Below, piece after piece: positions 6,477-14,533 of a stretch of DNA of 45,224 bases. The DNA comes from Hymenobacter sp. HSC-4F20 (GTDB lineage Bacteria; Bacteroidota; Bacteroidia; Cytophagales; Hymenobacteraceae). Position 1 is the first letter of the stretch. Each line of letters begins with the position of its first letter. The notes beneath the pieces are model-generated. The model saw only the letters and a program-made list of their open reading frames with translations, made no database searches and had not been told where the DNA came from. Location of the stretch: NCBI RefSeq assembly GCF_019599275.1, contig NZ_JAHZTD010000010.1, forward strand, positions 1-45,224, given 5' to 3'. The translations under genes and the position numbers were made by a program.

Positions 6477-7334
6477 ATGAGACCTTTCACTCGATCATGG
6501 CTCGTTTTCGTGGCAGCAAGTGTATTCATGACAGCATGTTCGAGTTCCGAGGAGCCAACCCCTGCTTCGCAAGCGCTTCCGGAGCATCTGACCTTGGGTA
6601 ACCCCAGTGGGGCAACTACTGATCCGTCGCAGCCCACCAATTACCTACTGAGCAAACCGCAGTATGAGTTATCCTACCACCGGGACCGTGGCATCCCGAA
6701 CTGGGTGAGCTGGCACCTGGACGCTTCATGGCGTGGGTCTGCTGCCCGCCAGGATGATTTTAAGGCGGACGAGACCCTACCGGTGGGCTGGTACCAGGTA
6801 CAGGCCAGCAGCTATATCGGCTCGGGCTTTGACCGGGGACACAATTGTCCTTCTGCTGATCGCACCCGCACCGAGGCCGACAACTCGGCCACCTTTTTGA
6901 TGACCAACATGATGCCCCAGGCGCCGCGCAACAACCAGCAGACCTGGGCGAACCTGGAAGACTACTCCCGGTCCCTGCTCGACAGTGGCCAGGAACTCTA
7001 CATAATCTGTGGCAGCTACGGCAAAGGAGGCACCGGCTCCAATGGAGGAGTCACGCAGACCCTTGACCAGGGCCGCGTAACCGTACCGGCCCGCTGCTGG
7101 AAGATCGTGGTCATTCTTCCTGTGGGAGACAACGATGCCAGCCGCGTCACAACCAGCACTCGCGTGATCGCGGTCGATACCCCAAACGACAATGGCATCA
7201 ACACCAATTGGGGACAATACCGAGTTAGTGTTGATGCCATTGAAGCGGCCACGGGCCTGGACCTGCTCTCAGCCGTATCGATAACTGTACAGGCTACAGT
7301 GGAATCCAAGGTAGACACAGGGCCGACCAATTGA
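6477..7334 (+). CDS. exported DNA/RNA non-specific endonuclease, lipoprotein
   Basis: A 285-residue beta-beta-alpha-metal nuclease (PF01223, Serratia nuclease type). The signal peptide ends in a lipobox with Cys21 (FMTAC), so it is probably anchored in the outer membrane or periplasm. The catalytic motif DRGHNCPSADR has His122 as general base, and NNQQTWANLE (about 152-161) supplies the metal-binding Asn. It would degrade extracellular or incoming nucleic acid for nutrition or as a barrier. It stands alone on the plus strand and converges with the PD-(D/E)XK gene, 26 bp apart. About 230 bp upstream are gene-free; TAATTTG at about 6440 is a weak -7 candidate. Confidence 0.92.
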   Translation: MRPFTRSWLVFVAASVFMTACSSSEEPTPASQALPEHLTLGNPSGATTDPSQPTNYLLSKPQYELSYHRDRGIPNWVSWHLDASWRGSAARQDDFKADETLPVGWYQVQASSYIGSGFDRGHNCPSADRTRTEADNSATFLMTNMMPQAPRNNQQTWANLEDYSRSLLDSGQELYIICGSYGKGGTGSNGGVTQTLDQGRVTVPARCWKIVVILPVGDNDASRVTTSTRVIAVDTPNDNGINTNWGQYRVSVDAIEAATGLDLLSAVSITVQATVESKVDTGPTN

Positions 7335-7360
7335 TCGCCCTGCCTGGTGGCTCTCGTCGC

Positions 7361-8548
7361 TTAACTCAGGGCGTCCGAGCTGCTGATGGCAGGTAGTTCC
7401 GTAGCCTCTAGGCTGTTGGCAGAGATGGACTTAGTTAACCAAGCTGACTCCAGTGGCTTCCAGTCACGCTCCAACGCTTCGCGCACTTCCTGGCGGAACT
7501 CCTCCACGGAACTGCCTATGAAGGTGTACTTTTTTCCGATGACCAGTTCCTTGTAACTCTGGTCAAACCAGTCCAACCGGCTGAGTCCGGCGTCTATGGC
7601 AGCCTGTTGCCCGCTCAGGTAGGTAAACCAGTTGGCGACGGCCTTTCGCTCTGCCCTACCGGCGTATAAAGTGATAGCATAAGTGGGTTCCTTGTCCAAC
7701 TCCAGCATGTGCCCATAGAACACGATGTAGCGCATATCATTGCGCTGCACATGCATAACATCCACGCGGTCCTCAAACACACCCTGTTGCTTGTAGTCCG
7801 GCCCCCAGGCTTCCACGATCACATCGGCTAATCCCCTGTCGTTAAATTGGTTGATTACCTTCTGCGCCTGAGCCAGAGCAGCACGGTGACGATGGGCAAA
7901 GTTGAACGCCAGGGCGAAATTGTCGTGGTTAGAGTCGGTCATCTGTTTAAGGTATTCCAGCAGGTGAAGCAGGAGAGGAAGGTAACGGGTGTTGGCTTGG
8001 CTGAGTACTGCCCCGAGGCGGGCTTCGACGGCTTGCGCCAACTCCGGGTGCGAGACAAATAGCCACGGAGCATCTGGATGCTCAGGGTTCTTCCCCAGGA
8101 CGATGCCCACCTTGCAAGCTGGACCCCGCACGCTGTTCCAGTAGTTGTCCAGGTCATTGTGCAACCAGTGATTCACCTTGTTCTCGATCAGGATGGCGAA
8201 AGTCGCCCCTTGCAGAGATGAATCAGAGGTGCCGTTGTGCACGAGCAGGTCAAGCCACTGGCCTTCGTCCATGGAGTGTTCCCGCGATACCCGCACTGGT
8301 CCATCCAGTACTGGGAGCTTTGTACCCGACGATTTGCGGCGAACCACATCGAGTAGCGCCAGGGTAAACAGCACCCCCAAGCCATGATCTGCTTCGGACT
8401 GGAAGAAGAAACTGTAGGTGTTACTCAGAGGTAATTCCTTGCCGCTGATTCCCGCAATGCTGAAAAAGGTGGGCTGCTGCTTGGTAAACACCGGCCAGCG
8501 AGCGGTTCGCAGGAAGGTGGTGAGAGAGGTGGTTTCGCTGTAATTCAC
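7361..8548 (-). CDS. PD-(D/E)XK nuclease superfamily protein (PDDEXK_4-like)
   Basis: A 395-residue protein with a PD-(D/E)XK core in its first half: QWLDLLVHN supplies the acidic residue and FAILIENKVNHW the E-x-K pair. LDNYW follows, as is typical for the PDDEXK_4 (PF14281) group. The rest (about 200-380) is alpha/beta with no known motif. Homologues are often found in defence islands. Here it lies 70 bp downstream of a type IIL restriction-modification gene on the same strand, so it may be co-transcribed and act in defence; that link is inference. A stand-alone methyltransferase is absent, so it is not a simple type II endonuclease. Confidence 0.78.
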   Translation of the reverse strand: MNYSETTSLTTFLRTARWPVFTKQQPTFFSIAGISGKELPLSNTYSFFFQSEADHGLGVLFTLALLDVVRRKSSGTKLPVLDGPVRVSREHSMDEGQWLDLLVHNGTSDSSLQGATFAILIENKVNHWLHNDLDNYWNSVRGPACKVGIVLGKNPEHPDAPWLFVSHPELAQAVEARLGAVLSQANTRYLPLLLHLLEYLKQMTDSNHDNFALAFNFAHRHRAALAQAQKVINQFNDRGLADVIVEAWGPDYKQQGVFEDRVDVMHVQRNDMRYIVFYGHMLELDKEPTYAITLYAGRAERKAVANWFTYLSGQQAAIDAGLSRLDWFDQSYKELVIGKKYTFIGSSVEEFRQEVREALERDWKPLESAWLTKSISANSLEATELPAISSSDALS

Positions 8549-8618
8549 GGATATAAGCGAGAACAGAGATTATGGAGTAGTGATAAGAGCGACGATCACC
8601 GAAGGATCGGCACCAATC

Positions 8619-11399
8619 TCAGGTCGGCTGTACTTGTGCTTTCGTCGTTCGTTTAGTCTTCGGCACCACGGTTGCCTCTCCCAAAACGGGCTCGGTCAAG
8701 CGGCGGTATTCACCAAAGAGGTACTCCAAGCGACTAAGTTCCGTAGGGAAGGCAGCAGCGCGGTAGCACTGGTCCACGGCTTGATCTAGTTGCTGATGGG
8801 CTTTCACCAACACCGGAGGCATAGTGAGGGGGTCGTAGAGAGTAGCGAGACTTTCTGCTGGAAACTGTTCCCGTGCCGCCAGCACCAATTGAGCCGCCGC
8901 CTCTACTGCTGCCACCTGTTTGGGGGTGTGCGAAACAGGAAAAGGATAGTTGTTGTAGACTAAGGTTCCAGAATAACGAAAGTCGCTTTTTATGCGGCCG
9001 CAGACTTGTCGCATCCATGCCATATGCATGGTTGAGGAAAGTATGCCGAATAGGTAAGGGGTAGCATTGGGAATACTCATGCATGAATCTCCCAAGATGA
9101 CGTCAGCAGAGAAGAACCCAAACGGCACAAAGCGGCGATTCTCTGAGGAATGCCTTGGTATCAAAAGGTAGTTGGATTGTGGCTGGCGCGTTTGCCCGAA
9201 AAGGGTAGGGAACTGCGCCATACGTACGGTGTCCCCCTTCGTGCTCGCAAGTCGGAACGCTCTTACCTCATTGACTCGCTCGGCAACAAGTGGTAATGAT
9301 TTCAACACCGAAGGAGCAATATCATTCAACCAAAGGCACCATCTGTTCTGACTACGTAGAAACTCCTGTGCCCCGAGGAAGGGTTTGACATACGGTTGAG
9401 CATGGGGTTCCTTTTCGAGCAGTTCCTCCTTTTCCTGATCGCTCAAGAAGAAGAATCCCCCGTCAACAGGCTTGTTGCCATTCACCATTTCCGGTACCTG
9501 ACACAACGGCTTAGTCCTCCCCGATATCAAGACGTTATCGGCTTCAATCAAATACGAGTTAATGCGGCTCACTTGCCGTTGCATGGGCTCAGCTCGTGGC
9601 GTGTCGTAGTCGTGGATAATGTGCTTGGGAGTATCCTCAGGTCCAAAACCCACGATGACGCAATACACCTGTGCATTACCTCGTGCTTCATTATTCCACT
9701 TGAAGGTCCGGTGTGCGAAGTGTATCTTGGTTTGATACCGTGTAAACAACTCATTCCACAGGATGCCGACCTGTTCACCTTGAACGATGGAGTTCGTGCT
9801 CACTAATGCCGTTCTGATGCGGGTATCCTGCATGTACTGGGCCGCTTTGTAGAACCATGCAGATACGTAGTCCAGCAAACCAGCTCCTTTGACACCGGCG
9901 AATAGCGTAGCCATTTCCGCTTTCTGCTCTCTTGTCTGCAAATGGTAGCCGATAAACGGTGGGTTGCCGAGTATGTAGCTGAGTTCGCCTTTTGGAGCGA
10001 CGGTTTCCCAATCGGTGGTGAGAGCATTGCCATGCACGATACGGGCGGTGCGTGTAAGGGGCAGACGCAGGTAGAGGTTACCGAATGCTTCCGAGAGACG
10101 CAGGTTGAGTTGGTGATCCATCAACCACATGGCGACCTCAGCAATGCGAGCCGGGAACTCCTCAACCTCGATGCCATAAGCTTGGTCCACCTGCACGCGA
10201 GCATACAAGGCCAAGTCCACGGTTTGTCCCGTAGCGACCTGGGCAGCAAACTGCCGTTCTAAGATCTCCTGCTCCAGCAAGCGCAGTTCGCGGTAGGTAA
10301 CCACCAGAAAGTTGCCGCAGCCGCAGGAGGGGTCGAGGAAGCGTGTCTTCTCCAGGCGGCGGTGGAGTTGGTCCAGCTTCTGACGGTTCTGCCCCGCCTG
10401 CGCTAACTCCTGCCGCAGCTCATCCAGAAACAGACCCTGAATGACTTTGAGAATGTTAGTCTCCGAGGTGTAATGTGCACCCAGGTTGCGCCGTTTGACC
10501 GGATCGGTTACGCTCTGAAACAATGACCCGAAGATGGCCGGCGAGATGCGCGACCAGTCGAAGTATGTGCAACGGATCAGTTGCTCCCGTAAGGCGGCAT
10601 CAAAGGCCGGAAACTCGAAGAACTCCGTGAACAGCGACCCATTAACGTAGGGCAATACTTGTAAATGGGCGGGTAGGTGGCGCTGGCGCTGGTCAGCGGC
10701 TTTATCCAGCACGGAAAACCACTGGGCCAGTTGTGCTCCGACATCTGAACCGTCTTCTCGCGTGTGCTCTTCCAGGAAAATCCGGAATGCATCCTTCTCG
10801 AAGATGGCGGTGTCCTCCGCAAACAGACAGAATAGAATACGCACCAGCAGCACTTCCAGCTTATGTCCCTGGTAGCCCCCACGCAGCAAGGCATCGTGCA
10901 GCTCACCCATGAGTTCCGCCGCCTTAATGTTCGCCGGATCCTCCGCCTTGTACTCCCGCTTCTGGTAGCCGGTGAGGAAAGAGAACAGATGCAGGTTCTG
11001 ATGCAGTTCTTCGAGGGGAAAACTGTAGTCTGTGCCTTCGTCGAGGTCGTAGAGGCGGAAGCGGGCAAAGTCGGAAACGAGGATGTACTTAGGCAGCTCG
11101 TGGTCTTTCAGGCCGGGGAAGTAATCACGAGCCTGCTGCACGGCCTTGTCGAGGTCCTTGCCTTTGCTCTTGTGCTCCACGAGCAGGGTGCCTTTCCAGA
11201 GCAAGTCTACGAAACCCTGCCGGCCATCTGCTTTCTTGATGGGTACCTCAAACGAGGCTACCCGGCGTCGTTTCACATCGAAAACGTGGAAGAAATCAAT
11301 CCAGAATGATTGAGCACCCGCACGTTCGTCGGTTTCACCCTGCCACTCCTGGGCAAAGCGGATGGCACGGTCTTTTAATTCGGTGAGGCTGAGCGCCAT
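8619..11399 (-). CDS. type IIL (MmeI-like) restriction-modification enzyme
   Basis: A 926-residue single-chain restriction enzyme and adenine methyltransferase. The N-terminal nuclease shows FVDLLWKGTLLVEHKSKGKD, with Asp65 and the E-H-K triad at 75-77. A helical connector follows, then LGAHYTSETNILKVI (about 306-320). The methyltransferase has motif I DPSCGCGNF (356-364) and motif IV NPPF (479-482). The C-terminal 350 residues would hold the target-recognition domain. MmeI itself is about 920 residues, so this is full length. ATG at 11399 was preferred to one 12 codons upstream because MALSLTELKDRA fits the family start. Such enzymes modify one strand and protect against foreign DNA. Confidence 0.9.
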   Translation of the reverse strand: MALSLTELKDRAIRFAQEWQGETDERAGAQSFWIDFFHVFDVKRRRVASFEVPIKKADGRQGFVDLLWKGTLLVEHKSKGKDLDKAVQQARDYFPGLKDHELPKYILVSDFARFRLYDLDEGTDYSFPLEELHQNLHLFSFLTGYQKREYKAEDPANIKAAELMGELHDALLRGGYQGHKLEVLLVRILFCLFAEDTAIFEKDAFRIFLEEHTREDGSDVGAQLAQWFSVLDKAADQRQRHLPAHLQVLPYVNGSLFTEFFEFPAFDAALREQLIRCTYFDWSRISPAIFGSLFQSVTDPVKRRNLGAHYTSETNILKVIQGLFLDELRQELAQAGQNRQKLDQLHRRLEKTRFLDPSCGCGNFLVVTYRELRLLEQEILERQFAAQVATGQTVDLALYARVQVDQAYGIEVEEFPARIAEVAMWLMDHQLNLRLSEAFGNLYLRLPLTRTARIVHGNALTTDWETVAPKGELSYILGNPPFIGYHLQTREQKAEMATLFAGVKGAGLLDYVSAWFYKAAQYMQDTRIRTALVSTNSIVQGEQVGILWNELFTRYQTKIHFAHRTFKWNNEARGNAQVYCVIVGFGPEDTPKHIIHDYDTPRAEPMQRQVSRINSYLIEADNVLISGRTKPLCQVPEMVNGNKPVDGGFFFLSDQEKEELLEKEPHAQPYVKPFLGAQEFLRSQNRWCLWLNDIAPSVLKSLPLVAERVNEVRAFRLASTKGDTVRMAQFPTLFGQTRQPQSNYLLIPRHSSENRRFVPFGFFSADVILGDSCMSIPNATPYLFGILSSTMHMAWMRQVCGRIKSDFRYSGTLVYNNYPFPVSHTPKQVAAVEAAAQLVLAAREQFPAESLATLYDPLTMPPVLVKAHQQLDQAVDQCYRAAAFPTELSRLEYLFGEYRRLTEPVLGEATVVPKTKRTTKAQVQPT

Positions 11400-11583
11400 G
11401 AATAGTGAGTAGTAAAATAACGTGATGGGGAGCAAGATACTGTTCGCCTATGTATCCCACACCACGTCATCTACCCTGCGAGAAGAAAGGTTTGTTGCTC
11501 CATCCTTCTGCTGTAGGACATTCCCGAAACGGGCTGAGTAGACTCACTGATACAGAGACGCTCACCCGCCTATTACCCAATAC

Positions 11584-11623
11584 AGAAACCCGCCCGGCCA
11601 GTATGCTGTCGGGACGGGTTTCT
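11584..11623. terminator. bulged 13-bp hairpin, possible terminator
   Basis: AGAAACCCG (11584-11592) pairs with CGGGTTTCT (11615-11623), and CCCG (11593-11596) pairs with CGGG (11610-11613), with one bulged A. It lies just past the stop of the minus-strand gene ending at 11646. No T-run follows on either strand, so it may be a processing or attenuator structure instead. Confidence 0.55.
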
Positions 11624-11645
11624 GACATGGTCAACAGTACCTCGG

Positions 11646-12236
11646 CTACCGTGTTTGTTTGATTGGTTGCTCAAAGGTGTGGTACACACGCTCAGCGACG
11701 CTATTGCCAACTGACAGACGGCTAAACAATGCTCTCATAACGTCGATGGACTCTGGCCGCGAGAGATCGGGATCTGAAGTGAGCAGATCCTTTGCATCCT
11801 GTGAGTAGGAAACCAGGTTACGAGCGAGGTAGTACGTCTCATGCCCGTATAGGGGAACCTCCTGGTTAATATCTCGGTGCAGATTAACCCAGTTGGCGAA
11901 TCCAACAAGTACATCTTCTGTCAGGATGACCGCTCCTGTTTCCGTTTCTACGTACAGTTGAGGAGCGTATGTAGTAAACATGTTAACCCACTGGTCATTA
12001 TTGAAGCCGGGAAGTTGAGACTGTAATAATTGTCGGGTGTGAACGAGCGCCTGTTCCCGTTGAGCAGGAGTAGCTGAATCGTAGGGCAGGGCGTTTGCAA
12101 AGGTGTGGGTCTGTGATGAAAGCATGGGAACTACAGTAGATGAGGACAGAATATTAAACGCTCGGTCAGTTTGTGGTAAGGGAGCAGCTACGATGTAAGG
12201 TGTATTGGCAGACAGGTCGGTGTTGACGCCTTGCAC
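11646..12236 (-). CDS. hypothetical protein, 196 residues
   Basis: Not recognised. No signal peptide or membrane segment is seen. The sequence is polar with aromatic-rich stretches (NDQWVNMFTTYAPQLYVETE; LVGFANWVNLHRDINQEVPL) and ends in a predicted helix VMRALFSRLSVG. The first 50 residues are rich in Ser, Thr and Pro and probably disordered. It follows the SH3 gene by 50 bp on the same strand, so they may form an operon. Frame and composition look real. Confidence 0.6.
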   Translation of the reverse strand: MQGVNTDLSANTPYIVAAPLPQTDRAFNILSSSTVVPMLSSQTHTFANALPYDSATPAQREQALVHTRQLLQSQLPGFNNDQWVNMFTTYAPQLYVETETGAVILTEDVLVGFANWVNLHRDINQEVPLYGHETYYLARNLVSYSQDAKDLLTSDPDLSRPESIDVMRALFSRLSVGNSVAERVYHTFEQPIKQTR

Positions 12237-12287
12237 AAACTAAATGCCGCTCCATCGAACTTGTGTGATGGGGTAGAGACACGACTC

Positions 12288-12785
12288 TCAGAGTCGCGGC
12301 TTTAAAAACTTGGGGTGCACGTAACCTGCTGCCTCCGTACCGGGAACATGTATCAACCACCAACCACCGTTGAGAAAGCTTCCTCCCTCAACGACCTTAA
12401 CTACAGTGCCCTTAGGAAGCTGTCGCATTATCGGGTATTCTATTCCCCCATCCGTTCTCATGTTGACGACCTGAGTCGTGTAGTATGTTGGTAGGAGCCG
12501 ATAGGCATCCTCACGCCGTTTCTCCTCCGCTTCTTTCTCAATGGTTTCGAAAGTACGGCGGTACTCTATGTCCCTAGCTCTCTGCTCATCTTCCATCTTC
12601 CGGATGACCTTCCTTTCGAACGCACTTGTACCGGTGCTAGAGGGCGCAACTGGAACATACACTGGTTCTGATACAACAACAGTGCTGTTGATGATCACCC
12701 CATTATTAGTGTTGCGGGTGGTCTGGCTAAAACCCGCGGTATAGAGCAAGGAAAATGCAGTAAGAAGAGAGAGTCGGTGAATCAT
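12288..12785 (-). CDS. exported protein with coiled coil and C-terminal bacterial SH3 domain
   Basis: A 165-residue protein. The signal peptide (LSLLTAFSLLYTAGFSQ) ends near residue 21. A charged helix (FERKVIRKMEDEQRARDIEY onward to EAEEKRRED, about 55-95) is likely a coiled coil. The end, VVNMRTDGGIEYPIMRQLPK then GGWWLIHVPG and AAGYVHPKFL, matches the SH3_3 type: the N-M-R start, turn, and G-Y-V-H-x-x-x-L end. Such domains bind cell-wall peptides. A perfect TAnnTTTG -7 element lies about 145 bp upstream. Function unknown; probably periplasmic. Confidence 0.75.
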   Translation of the reverse strand: MIHRLSLLTAFSLLYTAGFSQTTRNTNNGVIINSTVVVSEPVYVPVAPSSTGTSAFERKVIRKMEDEQRARDIEYRRTFETIEKEAEEKRREDAYRLLPTYYTTQVVNMRTDGGIEYPIMRQLPKGTVVKVVEGGSFLNGGWWLIHVPGTEAAGYVHPKFLKPRL

Positions 12786-12929
12786 TGAAGAGCGTTGATC
12801 AGGGAAAACAGCGTCTTGGTTGGGGAGAACTTCAGCCCCTCAAGGTTGCATTGGTCGAGTGTCTGTTTGTCGTTTACAGACGCACCAACTAGGTTACTGA
12901 GGAGCAAGGGGGAGGGGTAATGTGCTCTG

Positions 12930-12937
12930 CAAAAGTA
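12930..12937 (-). promoter_or_regulatory. -7 promoter element for the SH3-domain gene
   Basis: On the minus strand TACTTTTG fits the Bacteroidota -7 consensus TAnnTTTG exactly. TTG occurs about 15 bp upstream, closer than the usual -33 spacing. It would give a leader of about 140 bases. Confidence 0.5.
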
Positions 12938-12956
12938 GGACGTTTGCTCATGCAAT

Positions 12957-12970
12957 CTACATATATGTAG
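12957..12970. promoter_or_regulatory. 14-bp perfect palindrome in the divergent control region
   Basis: CTACATATATGTAG is a perfect palindrome about 30 bp before the XRE regulator start and about 20 bp upstream of the -7 element of the divergent SH3 gene. It is well placed to be the operator of the XRE protein, controlling both genes. Confidence 0.5.
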
Positions 12971-12997
12971 ACAATATTACTGTAGTCCTGTGGGAGC

Positions 12998-13243
12998 TTG
13001 CCAACCGTGAAAAATCCGGCTGGTGTTAAAGCATTCGGTGCTCGTCTTCGGCACTTGCGTGAACAGCGCGGACTGAGCCAGCAGGAGCTGGCCGATTATG
13101 CAGATGTGTCTAAGATGACTGTACACCGCATCGAAACAGCGCAGTTCTCCGCTACAATCGACGTGCTGCTCTCTCTCACGAAAGCACTGGGTATGCCACT
13201 TCATGAACTAGTGAAGTGTCCTGGTATGGAAGAAGCTGATTGA
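12998..13243 (+). CDS. small XRE-family helix-turn-helix regulator
   Basis: An 81-residue DNA-binding protein made of one HTH_3 domain: FGARLRHLREQRGLSQQELA, then DVSKMTVHRIETAQFSATID and LSLTKALGMPLHEL. These show the conserved G-L-S-Q and R-I-E positions. It is most likely a dimeric repressor. Two starts are possible: TTG at 12998 or GTG at 13007; GGGAG at 12992 is better spaced for GTG. No toxin gene follows. Its target may be the palindrome at 12957. Confidence 0.85.
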   Translation: MPTVKNPAGVKAFGARLRHLREQRGLSQQELADYADVSKMTVHRIETAQFSATIDVLLSLTKALGMPLHELVKCPGMEEAD

Positions 13244-14533
13244 GAGGTCTGCTGTCTTTGAGACAGATAGGCTTCTGCTCCTGGACTAGGCGACTTATGA
13301 CAACTCTTTTCAGTAGTCAATCTTGAGTTAGCAATGGAGCAGCGTCAGTCTCACACCACCACTATGGTTCACCTGAAGTCACAAATGTGGGAGGCGTTAC
13401 CGGAGACTAACTGGGCGTAGTGAACTTGTAACTCTGTGACATTTAAACGTGAACCGTTTAACTCACTAGCTGCTGAACGGAGCTGTAAAAAAAGGGGGGG
13501 GGTAGTCTGGTTACTCCTGCGCACCGGGGGGTGTTTCTTAGGGTACCCAGTGCTCTCGCATTCACGACACCTCAGATTTTTTCCATTTTTTCTTGTGCGG
13601 CCGTTTCTCATCGTCTCATCATGCCACTTTCACTGTCCCCGTGGGCGTAATCAGTGACGTGAAGTTGAGTCATAGTACACCGAGTTAGCTATCTAGTGTA
13701 CTACTGAGCCGCATTATCTGGGTCGAGAGAGAACCAACTGAATACACGGCAATATCACTCTCTGCTCACACGTGCACGCTCACTCCATCCTGTCTCTGCC
13801 ACTTTACTGCAGGACTTGGATCATCATGTCAACGCAGGGTCCAACAGCTACCCAATGTAACTTTTTTCGACGTCAACCGCCTCCAGCTTGCACGACGACG
13901 GATTATTTAGTAGATTATAGAGAGCTCCACTGCAGCAAGAAGTCATGTGAGTCCAGTTCGGACATAGAACTCTTCTCACAAGTCGCCTGCGGTACCTTAT
14001 AGCTAACTCGGTTTTTTTGCGTGGTTTTGTACCGGACAACAACCTAACTACTACCACTGGGCAGTAGCACGAGCCGCTGCCTGAACCGCTTCTGCAACGA
14101 CCCACTTCCGTTTCTTCGGGGTGGCGGGCTACTCATCCTCCATGCCAGAGGATTGAGGAGAGCAACGTTTTTCGACGACTTGTAACGACTCTCACCTGCG
14201 AACAGCAACCTTCTGGTTGCAGTCCACGGGAGCAGCAATCAGAAGTCATCTTCCTGGAGGGGGGCAGGGGGGTGACTTGTTTGAGCAGCAAACGTAGACT
14301 TCTTCCTTTGGGGCGCCTCCGATGAGGGCATCGACACGCTCACAGACTCAGCCTACAGGCTGTCATGACATGTAAGCGTGTACATGTATGAGTACACGAC
14401 TCCCTAGTCGAGAATGATATGACGTCATCACTTCGACTAGGGAGTCGCGTACTCTAATGACAGCGCATGCTGACGTAGCAACTCCACTAACCACTCGTCG
14501 ACAAAGGAGCAGCGACTACATCAGCACAGGAGC
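13244..14533. other. gene-free region of about 1.3 kb
   Basis: No convincing reading frame on either strand: the open frames lack motifs and have unnatural composition. The region contains an A7G9 run at 13487-13502, T-rich stretches near 13577-13594, and the palindrome cluster at 14349-14454. It may be the remnant of a lost gene or a structural site; I recognise no protein remains. Confidence 0.6.
14349..14454. repeat. cluster of nested palindromes with 22-bp inverted repeat
   Basis: In order: hairpin CAGCC-TACA-GGCTG (14349-14362), perfect palindrome TGTCATGACA (14361-14370), two ACATGT sites, and an inverted repeat with arms 14390-14411 and 14433-14454 that match at 21 of 22 positions. 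Each arm can also fold alone (CGACT-CCCT-AGTCG; CGACT-AGGG-AGTCG). The 21-base spacer centres on ATGACGTCAT, which holds the TGACGTCAT core of the iterons. It could be a mobilisation origin, a single-strand origin or a protein-binding site. Confidence 0.6.

Noticed and set aside
13369..14238. Several short open frames in the 1.3-kb gap
   Set aside because: They overlap on both strands, cross homopolymer runs and have unnatural composition without any motif.
14349..14454. Considered a rho-independent terminator for zntA
   Set aside because: It lies 80 bp past the zntA stop, but no T-run follows on the minus strand and the nested symmetry is much greater than a terminator needs.
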